Shown here: in pieces, positions 44,396 to 52,936 of the stretch
Position numbering within the stretch: position 1 is the first letter of the stretch
Layout of the letters: each line of letters starts with the position of its first letter
Source: Conexivisphaerales archaeon
GTDB lineage: Archaea > Thermoproteota > Nitrososphaeria > Conexivisphaerales > DTJL01
NCBI GenBank assembly: GCA_038728585.1
Contig: JAVYTR010000010.1
Coordinates: 1-63,406 of the forward strand
Reading direction: 5' to 3'
Length of the DNA: 63,406 nucleotides
Notes under the pieces: generated by a model
What the model was told of the DNA's origin: nothing
The model's database searches: none
What the model saw: the letters and a program-made list of their open reading frames with translations, nothing else
Translations under genes and position numbers: made by a program

Positions 44396-45835
44396 ATGAA
44401 GACTTACGACCTTATAGTCATAGGTACCGGTTCTGCGATGAATGTTGTTGATGCGATGCTGAGGTCAAGACCAGATATGAAGATAGCTGTAATAGATAAG
44501 GATGAACCAGGAGGTATCTGCCTCACCAGAGGCTGCATCCCTTCGAAGATACTGCTTTACCCCGCTGAACTTGTCAGGCTGATAGAGAAGGGCAGAGAGT
44601 TGGGGGTTTCCTGCGATTCTGTCAGGGTTGATTTTGCTGGAATAATGGACAGGATGAGGTCCTTGATAGGAAAAGACATTTCCCAGATAAAATATGCGCT
44701 TGAGAATTCTGAAAACATAGACTACTACCATGACGTCGCAGAATTCGTTTCACCCTATACTCTTCGTGTAGGTTCCGAACAAATCACTTCAAACATGATA
44801 TTTCTGTGCACTGGTTCAAAGACCATAATCCCTGATATCGAAGGAATTGATGATGTTGGCTACCTGACAAGCGACACGATACTCAGCCTGAGAGAGCTTC
44901 CGGATAGCATAGCAATTGTGGGAGGAGGCTACATAGCTGCAGAGTATGGTCATTTTCTATCAGCAATGGGTTCTCAAGTGACAATAATCGGCAGAAATAA
45001 ACAGTTCCTTCCCGAAGAGGAACCTGAAGTGTCAAGAGTTGTAAAGCAGGAGCTGGGTAGGCATATCACTATTCTGACTGGTCAAGAAGTTGTAAAAGCT
45101 GAAAGAAAGGCTGGAAAGAAGGTTCTTACAGCTGTTGACAGGCTTAGCAATAAGAAAATCACTTTGGAAGCAGATGAAATAATGATAGCAGCAGGCAGAG
45201 GCCCCCTGAACGACATACTACATCCGGAAAGATCAAACATTCAGACTACTCCAGATGGCTGGATAAAGGTGAACGAATACCTTGAAACCAGTCAGCCTGG
45301 GATATGGGCCATGGGTGATGCAGACGGAAAGCACCTCTTCAAACATGTAGCTAACTATGAGTCAGAAGTTCTCTACTACAACGCTGTACTTAAGAAAAGG
45401 GTGAAGGTTGACTACTCTGCTGTTCCGCATGCAGTCTTCACACATCCTGAAGTGGCTGCTGTAGGGATGGGAGAAAGAGAAGCAATAAGGAAGTACGGAA
45501 AGGATTCTATCCTGATCGGCTATTACAGGTATCAGGATACCGCGAAGGGAGAGGCCATGGCTGCGAAAGACTATTTCGTAAAGATCCTAGTCAGGTCTGA
45601 AGACTATACGATTCTGGGTGCGCATATAGTTGGCCCCGATGCATCCATACTCATCCATGACATAATTGTAGCAATGTATTCTCACGAGCGGAGCTTATCT
45701 CCTATCATGAGCTCCATGTTCATTCATCCTGCACTGAACGAAGTTGTCCAGAGAGCTGCAGGTAACCTGCTAAGCGTTGATGAGTATCATAGGATTCTGC
45801 AGGAAAGTGGGTTAGAATTAGAGAGCATCATCTGA
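44396..45835 (+). CDS. Pyridine nucleotide-disulfide oxidoreductase (dihydrolipoamide dehydrogenase/mycothione reductase-like)
   Basis: This is a homodimeric FAD flavoprotein with a redox-active disulfide. The FAD motif is IGTGSAMNVVDAM (from residue 9, atypical because the third glycine position is changed), the disulfide is GGICLTRGCIPSK (Cys42, Cys47), the NAD-binding motif is IVGGGYIAAEYG and the C-terminal catalytic base lies in IHPALNEVVQRA (the usual HPT.SE stretch). At 479 residues it is intact. Its N-terminus resembles mycothione reductase more than the classical Lpd encoded at 50273-51688. Its partner and low-molecular-weight substrate are unknown. Confidence 0.85.
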   Translation: MKTYDLIVIGTGSAMNVVDAMLRSRPDMKIAVIDKDEPGGICLTRGCIPSKILLYPAELVRLIEKGRELGVSCDSVRVDFAGIMDRMRSLIGKDISQIKYALENSENIDYYHDVAEFVSPYTLRVGSEQITSNMIFLCTGSKTIIPDIEGIDDVGYLTSDTILSLRELPDSIAIVGGGYIAAEYGHFLSAMGSQVTIIGRNKQFLPEEEPEVSRVVKQELGRHITILTGQEVVKAERKAGKKVLTAVDRLSNKKITLEADEIMIAAGRGPLNDILHPERSNIQTTPDGWIKVNEYLETSQPGIWAMGDADGKHLFKHVANYESEVLYYNAVLKKRVKVDYSAVPHAVFTHPEVAAVGMGEREAIRKYGKDSILIGYYRYQDTAKGEAMAAKDYFVKILVRSEDYTILGAHIVGPDASILIHDIIVAMYSHERSLSPIMSSMFIHPALNEVVQRAAGNLLSVDEYHRILQESGLELESII

Positions 45836-46292
45836 CAATCAGAACGGAACAGGGTGCGTGGTTCGCAACACCGCTCGAGACGCTGCCCATAAGCAGCCTC
45901 TTGAAACCGCTCATTCCCCTGGTTCCAACAACTATCAGGTCTGCCTTTTCTCTCTCAGAATACTCCACTATAGCCTGCACTATCGACCTGACGTTGCTTA
46001 ACACTTGGCTTCCAGCATCAACCCCTTCCTTCTTCGCAATCTCTACAGCTCTAGCTATCACCTCTCTGGCCCTCTCTGTTGAGTCAGTATACACTCTGTC
46101 AAGGACTGGCCCAGGTACATTACCTTCGAGCACGATGTATTCTGGAATCGTAAGCACAGTAACCATGGTCAGCTTTGCTCCAAACTTGTTTGCAAGCTTC
46201 GCAGCCGTTCTTGCAGCCCTTTCGGAATATTCGGATCCATCAACCGCTGCTACTATATTCACAAACGCACTTCCCGAATTCTCTGCTGTCAT
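45828..46292 (-). CDS. Universal stress protein (UspA family)
   Basis: The protein is one Usp domain of 154 residues. The opening NIVAAVDGSEYSERAARTAA and the ATP-binding motif GTRGMSGFKRLLMGSVSSGV (G-2x-G-9x-G-S/T) are both present. It overlaps the 3' end of the convergent flavoprotein gene by 8 bases. A TATA-like box (GTATAACA on the minus strand) lies about 24 bases upstream. Confidence 0.9.
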   Translation of the reverse strand: MTAENSGSAFVNIVAAVDGSEYSERAARTAAKLANKFGAKLTMVTVLTIPEYIVLEGNVPGPVLDRVYTDSTERAREVIARAVEIAKKEGVDAGSQVLSNVRSIVQAIVEYSEREKADLIVVGTRGMSGFKRLLMGSVSSGVANHAPCSVLIVR

Positions 46293-46337
46293 TCCAGCAA
46301 CTGTGTAAAAATGTTATACATCATAAATCTTTTGCAA

Positions 46338-46589
46338 TCACTTTAACGAATACTTCTCTGTAAACTCCTGCACCTTCTTTGTTATCTCCTCCCATGGCCA
46401 TTTTGCTACACTCATCCTGCAGAGGTCAACCTTCCATTCCCCCTTTCTCTTCTGCCATCTGTAAAGTCTCAAGTCCTTACCTCCTTGTCCCTCAACCACA
46501 ACAAGCGCTATAAGCAGGTTTTCACTTCTGTAAATGTCATATCCATCGATCACCTTGAACTGTTCTGATACCGGATATTGCGAAGACAT
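46338..46589 (-). CDS. Small tryptophan-rich protein, unknown
   Basis: The 83-residue protein is not one I recognise. It has alternating hydrophobic strands (LLIALVVVEGQG), then RLYRWQKRKGEWKVDLC and a final amphipathic helix (WPWEEITKKVQEFTEKY). A TATA-like box is centred about 29 bases upstream of ATG 46589, supporting it as a real gene. Confidence 0.6.
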   Translation of the reverse strand: MSSQYPVSEQFKVIDGYDIYRSENLLIALVVVEGQGGKDLRLYRWQKRKGEWKVDLCRMSVAKWPWEEITKKVQEFTEKYSLK

Positions 46590-46657
46590 AGCTCTCTACG
46601 TGGCTCAATTGCCGGTTAATAGGTTTACTGTGCATAAAGAGCATTTTACTGAGTTAG

Positions 46658-46664
46658 GTTTTTA
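46658..46664 (+). promoter_or_regulatory. TATA-like box of peroxiredoxin gene
   Basis: GTTTTTA is centred about 29 bases upstream of ATG 46690. Confidence 0.5.
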
Positions 46665-46689
46665 GGCTTGTTCATCTGCTGATGATGCA

Positions 46690-47157
46690 ATGCTTAAACC
46701 TGGAGATAAAGCCCCTGATTTCAATGCCTTATCAGATTCTGGTGAAAGCGTTTCGCTATCTGAATATTTGAAGAAGGGACCTGTTATTCTGTACTTCTAT
46801 CCCAAGGATAATAGTCCAGGCTGCACTACTGAAGCAATATCCTTCAGAGAAAGTTGGAACAGGATAAGGGACTTAGGTGCTGATGTGATAGGTGTCAGTT
46901 CAGATGACGTTGAATCACACAGAGGATTCAAGAGCAGCTGCAACCTTCCTTTCACCCTCCTCTCCGACGTGGGTTCGAAGATCAGAAAGCTGTACGGGGT
47001 GACTGGCTTGCTCATCCCGCCTCGTGTTACGTTCGTAATCGACAATAATGGCATAATCAGAGATGTGTACAGTTCTCAACTCATGGTAAAGAGTCATGTG
47101 AAGAGGGCAGTCGAGGTACTTACAGCTCTCAAAAGTGAGAAGGAACCCTCCGTCTAG
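46690..47157 (+). CDS. Peroxiredoxin, BCP/PrxQ type
   Basis: The enzyme is a thiol peroxidase that reduces hydrogen peroxide and alkyl hydroperoxides. The peroxidatic cysteine is Cys45 in the motif YPKDNSPGCTTEA, within the expected thioredoxin fold. The usual BCP resolving cysteine five residues later is replaced by Ile50; Cys84 (in FKSSCNLPF) may act as resolving residue instead, as in other BCP proteins. The length of 155 residues is normal. Confidence 0.9.
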   Translation: MLKPGDKAPDFNALSDSGESVSLSEYLKKGPVILYFYPKDNSPGCTTEAISFRESWNRIRDLGADVIGVSSDDVESHRGFKSSCNLPFTLLSDVGSKIRKLYGVTGLLIPPRVTFVIDNNGIIRDVYSSQLMVKSHVKRAVEVLTALKSEKEPSV

Positions 47158-47186
47158 CATGAAGCTACCATGGAGGGGTAAAGGTC

Positions 47187-48029
47187 TTGCCTATCAGAAG
47201 AATTACTGAAAACATAGACACTCATCTTCACCTTTCTACAAGGAAGGATGATAAGCTTCTACCTTTTGCAAAGAGAAACGGGCTTCATTATGACCTCCAA
47301 GAGCTATCTTCCATCATGGAAAGGAACAATACATCAGCCGGCCTGCTCCTCAGCCCTCCTGTCAGCTTCTGGAGGCCCTGCCCTAACGAAGAGATACTGG
47401 AACTGGCTCAAGCCAGCAAAGGTCTTCTCCATCCGGTATTAACTGTCGAAGGAAGAGAGGCATCTGTTTTATCTGCTTTAAAGCTGGCAGAAGATCATAA
47501 GAAAGAAGTGAAGGGTTTCAAGATACTTCTCGGCTATGAAAGGATATTTCCGACTGACAACATCTTCAAACCCCTGTATGACTACTGTGAAGAAAGGAAC
47601 CTGCCTGTTCTCTTTCATACAGGTGATACTGCAGACAGCCGTGGCAGCTTGCTTCATTCCCATCCGCTCAACCTGGACGCGCTTGCAAATTCAAGACCAA
47701 ACCTAAAGATTGTGGCTTGTCATTTTGGCAATCCATGGCTGATGGATACTGCAGAGCTTCTTTACAAGCACGAGAATCTGTATGCGGATATCTCTGGCCT
47801 CTTCACAGGCGGCGAAGGAGAATACTCTTCAAAATATCTTCAATTCCTAGCCAAGACAATCTCGAACGCCATCTATTATATAGGAAACTGTGACAAAATA
47901 CTGTTCGGGAGCGACTATCCAATCTCCCTGCCAGGAAGGGTTCTGCAGCTAGTCATGAACCTAGAAATCTCTTCAAGAGATGCCAGAAAGATTCTTTTCA
48001 AAAACTCAAAAATACTGTTCAGGATATGA
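47187..48029 (+). CDS. Amidohydrolase family protein
   Basis: This is a metal-dependent hydrolase of the amidohydrolase-2 type. The N-terminal metal motif is IDTHLHLS, then LFHTGDTA and ACHFGNPWL supply histidines, and the closing FGSDYPISLPG has the metal-binding Asp. At 280 residues it is complete, with start TTG 47187. The following acetyltransferase gene overlaps its stop by 4 bases (ATGA), so both are on one transcript. The substrate is unknown. Confidence 0.82.
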   Translation: MPIRRITENIDTHLHLSTRKDDKLLPFAKRNGLHYDLQELSSIMERNNTSAGLLLSPPVSFWRPCPNEEILELAQASKGLLHPVLTVEGREASVLSALKLAEDHKKEVKGFKILLGYERIFPTDNIFKPLYDYCEERNLPVLFHTGDTADSRGSLLHSHPLNLDALANSRPNLKIVACHFGNPWLMDTAELLYKHENLYADISGLFTGGEGEYSSKYLQFLAKTISNAIYYIGNCDKILFGSDYPISLPGRVLQLVMNLEISSRDARKILFKNSKILFRI

Positions 48030-48514
48030 GCGTCAACCCATACACGGAAATAGTTCTGACGCCTTTCCAGGAAAGAAAGAAGCTAGAGGTCATTCTACAA
48101 GAATCCTTCGAAGGATGGTACCTTAGGCATGCATCTTCCAAGCTCTATCAGCTTCAACTTGTCTTTTCAGCTCTGCTGAACGGACTGCCTGTGGGATTAG
48201 CTATGCTCGACGAACCCAGCCCGACATCAACCTATCTCTTCTACATAGCTGTAAGGCGAGATTACAGGAGGATGGGAATAGCCTCAAAGCTTGTGGACCA
48301 CTGCATATCCTACTCTATCTCTGTCGGAAAGAAGGAGATTTTTGCAGCTGTAGAAGAATCTAACAAGCCATCGCTGAACCTGTTCACATCCAAGGGATTC
48401 AAAAGGATAGGTTTTCGCGAGATGAGCAAGAGATTCGGTCTTACAGAAGCCATAACTATGTACAGAAGAATGGTTGTTGTGCCTGGAGAGAGTCTACTTA
48501 TGCTGAAGCTCTGA
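48026..48514 (+). CDS. GNAT family N-acetyltransferase
   Basis: The protein has the GNAT acetyl-CoA-binding motif A (YIAVRRDYRRMGIASKLVDHC) around residues 72-92 and motif B (NLFTSKGFKRIGFREM). The length of 162 residues is normal. It is translationally coupled to the amidohydrolase. The acyl acceptor is unknown. Confidence 0.83.
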   Translation: MSVNPYTEIVLTPFQERKKLEVILQESFEGWYLRHASSKLYQLQLVFSALLNGLPVGLAMLDEPSPTSTYLFYIAVRRDYRRMGIASKLVDHCISYSISVGKKEIFAAVEESNKPSLNLFTSKGFKRIGFREMSKRFGLTEAITMYRRMVVVPGESLLMLKL

Positions 48515-49588
48515 CCTGCCCTTCAGCTGAGCTATCGTATCAGCATATACTCTGAATGCTGGCTTCTCGTTCAGCAACTCATCAAAGATTCCGAAGTGAT
48601 TCTCCTGAGGCGGGAAGGACCTCCAGCTCGTATCTGCATACCTCCATATCCCGATAGCGGAGACATGCATACTTTCAAAGGCATTGAGACAGGAGCTGAG
48701 GATGTACTTTGCCTGCTTATCCGCAGTGTAGCCGAGCCAGCCGGGTCCGCTCGGGTAGCCTGTTTCTGAAATGATTACATTCTTTCCAACCAGTCTGGCC
48801 ATATCATCTGCCTTTCTGATTGCAGATGCGTCGACAGGTTCCGCTTCCTTATAATTAGGGTAGTAATCGAACCCCAGATGGTCGCAGAGAGATGAATATT
48901 CCTTCAGCTCGACTTCGCTTATCCCCCTGTCTGCCTCCAGGTTAATGATCGTAACAGCATTACCATCTTCTTCGTGCACGGAATCGTTCAGCATCTTGAG
49001 CAATTCATACCTGAACCTTTTCTCCAGCCATGCGGCGCCTTTTCTCCATCCTCCAGCTATGTGCATCTCCCACCAGTTAGGTTCGTTTTCTATCTGCCAG
49101 ACTCTCACATTCTGTTTGTAGTGCCTCACCAATTCCCTGGCATGCTGGCCTGCCTGTTCGATGTATTTGCTTGGCTCCCTATCTACATCAATCCCTTCAG
49201 GCAGCATCCTGCTGTAACCGCACGCTATGACTGGCACTATCGCCTTACCTCTTTCAGTCAGCACCCTGACAAGCAAATCCATTGGGAAGTTGCCTGAGCC
49301 TGTAAAGTACCTCCATGGAAACCAGCAACGGGCGAAGTCGATAGAAGCCTTCTCCATCGCATTTGCCAGAGCTAGGCATTCTTGTTCGGCTGTTGAACTA
49401 TGTCTACCAAGAGCTCTAGCTATAGCTTCCTCAACCTTTCCTACCCTCTCTCCATCTGCAAGTTCCAGTTTCAGAAGATGGGGTATTATTATTGACCTTG
49501 GCTCCTTCATCCCTGAATATCTCCACGGGTCGTCAAGGTTCAGGCCAAACCTGAACCTTTCGAGAATGAGTTTTTCACTCATCCACAT
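48494..49588 (-). CDS. Glycoside hydrolase, clan GH-A-like TIM barrel
   Basis: A single TIM barrel of 364 residues carries two glutamates in the places expected of a retaining glycosidase: WQIENEPNWWEMH (acid/base Glu169 after strand 4) and IISETGYPSG (nucleophile Glu275 after strand 7). The family is not obvious; the context is similar to GH113, GH53 or GH17 proteins. No signal peptide is visible, so it would act inside the cell. It overlaps the lipB start by 14 bases and is the last gene of the lipoate/E2/E3 operon, which is unusual. The 3' end overlaps the convergent acetyltransferase gene by 21 bases. Confidence 0.72.
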   Translation of the reverse strand: MWMSEKLILERFRFGLNLDDPWRYSGMKEPRSIIIPHLLKLELADGERVGKVEEAIARALGRHSSTAEQECLALANAMEKASIDFARCWFPWRYFTGSGNFPMDLLVRVLTERGKAIVPVIACGYSRMLPEGIDVDREPSKYIEQAGQHARELVRHYKQNVRVWQIENEPNWWEMHIAGGWRKGAAWLEKRFRYELLKMLNDSVHEEDGNAVTIINLEADRGISEVELKEYSSLCDHLGFDYYPNYKEAEPVDASAIRKADDMARLVGKNVIISETGYPSGPGWLGYTADKQAKYILSSCLNAFESMHVSAIGIWRYADTSWRSFPPQENHFGIFDELLNEKPAFRVYADTIAQLKGRSELQHK

Positions 49589-50276
49589 TTATCTTCAATC
49601 TCTCGAAAGCCAAGAAGGCAGGTTCAGCTCTGGAAATTTCGATTTCTGCATCAAAAACTGTTCCGAATTCCTCAATAACTCTTTTCTTGACTTCCTGCAT
49701 GTCTGTTTTCTTTCCAAGAATCCTTTCCATCGATGTAAGCATCTCTGAAGGCAAACCGCATGGGTTAATCAGCCCGAAGTATGAGAGGTCGGTATTCACA
49801 TTCAATGCAAAACCATGGTATGTGACCCAGTTGCTGACAGCAATACCAATAGAAGCAAGCTTCTTCTTGTTACCATTTATACTGACCCAGACTCCTCTGT
49901 GACCTTCTTTTCTCTCGGCAACTATTCCAAAATGTTTCACAGAACGAATCAACACCTCCTCTATTCCGTTCACCAGCCTCTTGACATCATGGTCTCTCAG
50001 ATGGAAGATTGGGTACCCTACAAGCTGACCAGGCCCATGGTATGTGGCATCCCCTCCCCTTTCTACCTGATAAACGGGTATGGGCTGTTCTCTGAAGTTC
50101 TGGGTGGTTGTGCTTCTGCCCAGTGTTATAACGTGCGGGTGCTCAAGTAGCAGCAATATCTCTCTGTCGATGTTTTCGTTCATAGTTAGCGATTTGACGA
50201 GGCCTCTTTGCATCTCAAGAGCCTTTCCATAATCAATCATTCCCAAGTCAAATACTTCGACCTTCAAGCTCCTCAC
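49575..50276 (-). CDS. lipB: Lipoyl(octanoyl) transferase
   Basis: The enzyme moves octanoyl from acyl carrier protein (or CoA) to the lipoyl domains. The family stretches are LLLEHPHVITLGRST, RGGDATYHGPGQLVGYPI and KLASIGIAVSNWVTYHG, with the catalytic Lys (KLASIG) and Cys (NPCGL). At 233 residues it is full length. The start overlaps the lpd stop by 4 bases (ATGA), so translation is coupled. Confidence 0.92.
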   Translation of the reverse strand: MRSLKVEVFDLGMIDYGKALEMQRGLVKSLTMNENIDREILLLLEHPHVITLGRSTTTQNFREQPIPVYQVERGGDATYHGPGQLVGYPIFHLRDHDVKRLVNGIEEVLIRSVKHFGIVAERKEGHRGVWVSINGNKKKLASIGIAVSNWVTYHGFALNVNTDLSYFGLINPCGLPSEMLTSMERILGKKTDMQEVKKRVIEEFGTVFDAEIEISRAEPAFLAFERLKINVDE

Positions 50277-51688
50277 TTCCTGAATGCAAGTCTGAGCTGG
50301 TGGATCGGGTGCCCTGCAGCAGCTTCAGCAGCCTCCATTAATGCCTCTGGGAAAGTGGGATGCGGATGCATAGTCAAAGCTATGTCTTCGAGCGTAGCGC
50401 CCATCTCTATAGCTAAAGCTGCCTCTGAAATCATGTCAGATGCAGATGCACCTATTATCTGAACACCAATCACCCTTTTGCTTCCTTCCTCCCATACTAT
50501 CTTCACGAATCCATCAGTTTCCCCTGCAGTCAGCGCCCTTCCAAGCGCAGCAAACGGGAATCTGGTGGATTTCGCATCTATTCCTGAAGCTCTTGCAGCA
50601 ATCTCCGTCAACCCTGCCGAAGCTATCTCAGGATCTGTGAATATTGCATCAGGTACAGTCTTCCAGAGCGCTTCAGATGGTATGCCAGCAGCAACTTCAG
50701 CAGCAACTATTCCTTCCTTTGACGCTTTATGTGCAAGCATCGGTGGGCCTCTTACATCGCCTATCGCAAATATCCCATCTACATTTGTCATCATTCTGCT
50801 GTCCGTTTTGATGAACCCTCTATTGTCAACCTCCACACCCAGCCTCTCCAGTCCTATTCCATCGCTCCTTGGTTTTCTTCCTACACTCAGGAGCACTTTG
50901 TCAGCTTGTAGGGTGACTCTTTCCTTGCCTGTGTCAACCTGCGCCGTAGCAGAATCAGCACTAACCTTCAACTCGGTAACCTTGGAGCTCAAGTGTATTG
51001 TAATGTTTCTCTTTTCACAGAGTCTCTGCAGAGTTCTTGCCACATCAGTATCATAACCAGGAATCAGCTGGTCCATCAGCTCAACAACAGTCACCCTGCT
51101 GCCAAGTTTTGAGTAAAGGCATGCTATCTCCATCCCTACAACTCCTCCTCCTATCACCAGCAGATGCTCAGGAAGGCTCTTCAGCTGGAGAGCCTCCTTT
51201 GAACCTATCACAACGCTACCATCAAATTTTACGTTTGGAAGTTCAGAAGGGTTTGAACCCGTGGCTATAACAGCCTTGTCAAAAGTTATCTGTTTTGGTG
51301 ATGAAGAACTATCTTCTTTAATCAGAACTGTCTTCCTGTCTGAGAAGACTGCTTCTCCTTTCAGAAGAGTTATGCCGTTACCCCTGCAGAGCTGTTCAAC
51401 TCCAGAGGTCAGGCTGTTTACAACCTGCTCCCTCCACTGCTGAAGCAGGGAGAAATCGACGTTTATGTCATCTACCTTTATCCCGAACCTTGAACCGTTT
51501 AGCACCTTATCATACAGCTTCGCAACGTTGATCAGCGTCTTTGACGGTATGCATGCATAGTTGAGGCATTCGCCTCCTATCCTGTCTCTCTCGACAATAG
51601 CAGTCTTCAGGCCCAGCTGTGCTGCCCTTATGGCGCATACATACCCTCCAGGCCCTCCACCAATGACAAGAAGTTCGAATTCGCTCAA
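50273..51688 (-). CDS. lpd: Dihydrolipoamide dehydrogenase (E3)
   Basis: This is the FAD/NAD flavoprotein that reoxidises dihydrolipoamide of the 2-oxoacid dehydrogenase complex. Motifs: GGGPGGYVCAIRAAQLG, the redox disulfide GGECLNYACIPSK (the usual GGTCLN.GCIPSK), NAD-binding VIGGGVVGMEIA, and the catalytic base in MHPHPTFPEALMEA. At 471 residues it is complete. The gene overlaps E2 and lipB by 4 bases on either side, forming a tight operon. Confidence 0.94.
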   Translation of the reverse strand: MSEFELLVIGGGPGGYVCAIRAAQLGLKTAIVERDRIGGECLNYACIPSKTLINVAKLYDKVLNGSRFGIKVDDINVDFSLLQQWREQVVNSLTSGVEQLCRGNGITLLKGEAVFSDRKTVLIKEDSSSSPKQITFDKAVIATGSNPSELPNVKFDGSVVIGSKEALQLKSLPEHLLVIGGGVVGMEIACLYSKLGSRVTVVELMDQLIPGYDTDVARTLQRLCEKRNITIHLSSKVTELKVSADSATAQVDTGKERVTLQADKVLLSVGRKPRSDGIGLERLGVEVDNRGFIKTDSRMMTNVDGIFAIGDVRGPPMLAHKASKEGIVAAEVAAGIPSEALWKTVPDAIFTDPEIASAGLTEIAARASGIDAKSTRFPFAALGRALTAGETDGFVKIVWEEGSKRVIGVQIIGASASDMISEAALAIEMGATLEDIALTMHPHPTFPEALMEAAEAAAGHPIHQLRLAFRK

Positions 51689-52875
51689 AGGACTTCAGCC
51701 AGCAGCTTCTTGGAGTCCTGGAGTATATCGATTACTCTAGCTAGAAAGCGGGCTGCGTAGGCACCGTCTATTATTCTGTGGTCGAACGTTAAAGAGAGAT
51801 AGGTCATGTCTCTGATCTCAACCATTCCATTTCTGACTGCTGGTCTCTTCGCAATTTTATGAAGGCCAAGAATCGCAACTTCAGGGTAATTTATCACGGG
51901 CGTCGCCAAGAGGCCTCCTATTGAACCCACGTTCGTAATGCTGAACGTCCCGCCCTTCACTTCATCAAGCGCCAGCCTACCAGCTCTAGCTTTTGCAGAC
52001 AGCTCTTCTATTTCAGCAGCAAGCTGGTATATATCTTTCCTGTCTGCGTCCTTAATGACAGGCACAACAAGTCCCTGCTCTGTATCTGTTGCTATCCCTA
52101 TGTTGTAGTACTTCTTCAGCACTATATTCTCTTCGTCCACAGATGCGTTCATGAAAGGAAACTCTTTCAGCGCTGGTATCAGCGCCTTTATTATGAAAGG
52201 TAGGTAAGTCAGTTTAACCCCTCTCTTCTCCGCGCTTCCCTTGAACGCTTCCCTTAGAGAAACGAGCTCAGTGACATCTACTTCGTCAACATGAGTGACA
52301 GGAACAGTGCTTTCCCTAGCTTTAACCATATGCTCAGCTATCATCCTTCTCACCCCTCTAAGAGGTATCAGCTCCTCTCTTGCACCCTGCGCAGTTCTGA
52401 ACTGTTTTACATCAGCCTCCGTTACCCTTCCGCCAGGGCCTGAACCTCTTACCGTAGCCAGATCAACACCCAGCTCCTTTGCGAGCTTTCTCACAGCTGG
52501 GGTGGCAAGCACAGACTCTGCTCTAACCGTCTTTTCTGCTGCCTGGCTGGAAACACTTGCAGTCACAGTTGGAGCAGTCTCTTTAGCTTCCTCTCTTTTC
52601 TCAGGCTGTACGCTCTGGGAAACTGCTAGCTGCGATGAATCACCTTCTATCTCTATCAGTACGTCGCCAACCTTTACCCTGTCCCCTTCTTTCACAAGCA
52701 CGTTCACAACTTTTCCTGCGTAAGGGGATGGTATCTGGACGTTCACCTTATCTGTCATCACTTCCACGAGAGGCTGGTCGACCCTAACTTCCTGGCCTAT
52801 TGAAACGAGAACCTTTACAATCTCTCCCTCGCTCACTCCTTCTCCTATATCAGGAAGCCTAAACTGAAGAGCCAA
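51685..52875 (-). CDS. Dihydrolipoamide acyltransferase (E2) of the 2-oxoacid dehydrogenase complex
   Basis: The E2 core moves the acyl group from lipoate to CoA. Domains in order: one lipoyl domain (residues 1-78) with its lysine in MTDKVNVQIPSP; a Ser/Ala/Glu-rich linker; a peripheral subunit-binding domain (ATPAVRKLAKELGVDL ending GRVTEADV, about 125-160); and the catalytic domain, which ends in the HRIIDGAYAARF motif with the catalytic His and Asp. At 396 residues it is normal. The start is TTG 52875. A single lipoyl domain is usual for archaea. Confidence 0.94.
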   Translation of the reverse strand: MALQFRLPDIGEGVSEGEIVKVLVSIGQEVRVDQPLVEVMTDKVNVQIPSPYAGKVVNVLVKEGDRVKVGDVLIEIEGDSSQLAVSQSVQPEKREEAKETAPTVTASVSSQAAEKTVRAESVLATPAVRKLAKELGVDLATVRGSGPGGRVTEADVKQFRTAQGAREELIPLRGVRRMIAEHMVKARESTVPVTHVDEVDVTELVSLREAFKGSAEKRGVKLTYLPFIIKALIPALKEFPFMNASVDEENIVLKKYYNIGIATDTEQGLVVPVIKDADRKDIYQLAAEIEELSAKARAGRLALDEVKGGTFSITNVGSIGGLLATPVINYPEVAILGLHKIAKRPAVRNGMVEIRDMTYLSLTFDHRIIDGAYAARFLARVIDILQDSKKLLAEVL

Positions 52876-52936
52876 GCAATCAGCACCACCTGAACTTCAA
52901 AATATGGATGTACAAATACGTTGCTGATTTAGCCAT

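Noticed and set aside
44396-45835. Second classical dihydrolipoamide dehydrogenase of the E2/E3 complex
   Set aside because: The E3 gene in the lipoate operon is intact, and this protein resembles mycothione reductase more closely in its N-terminal motif.
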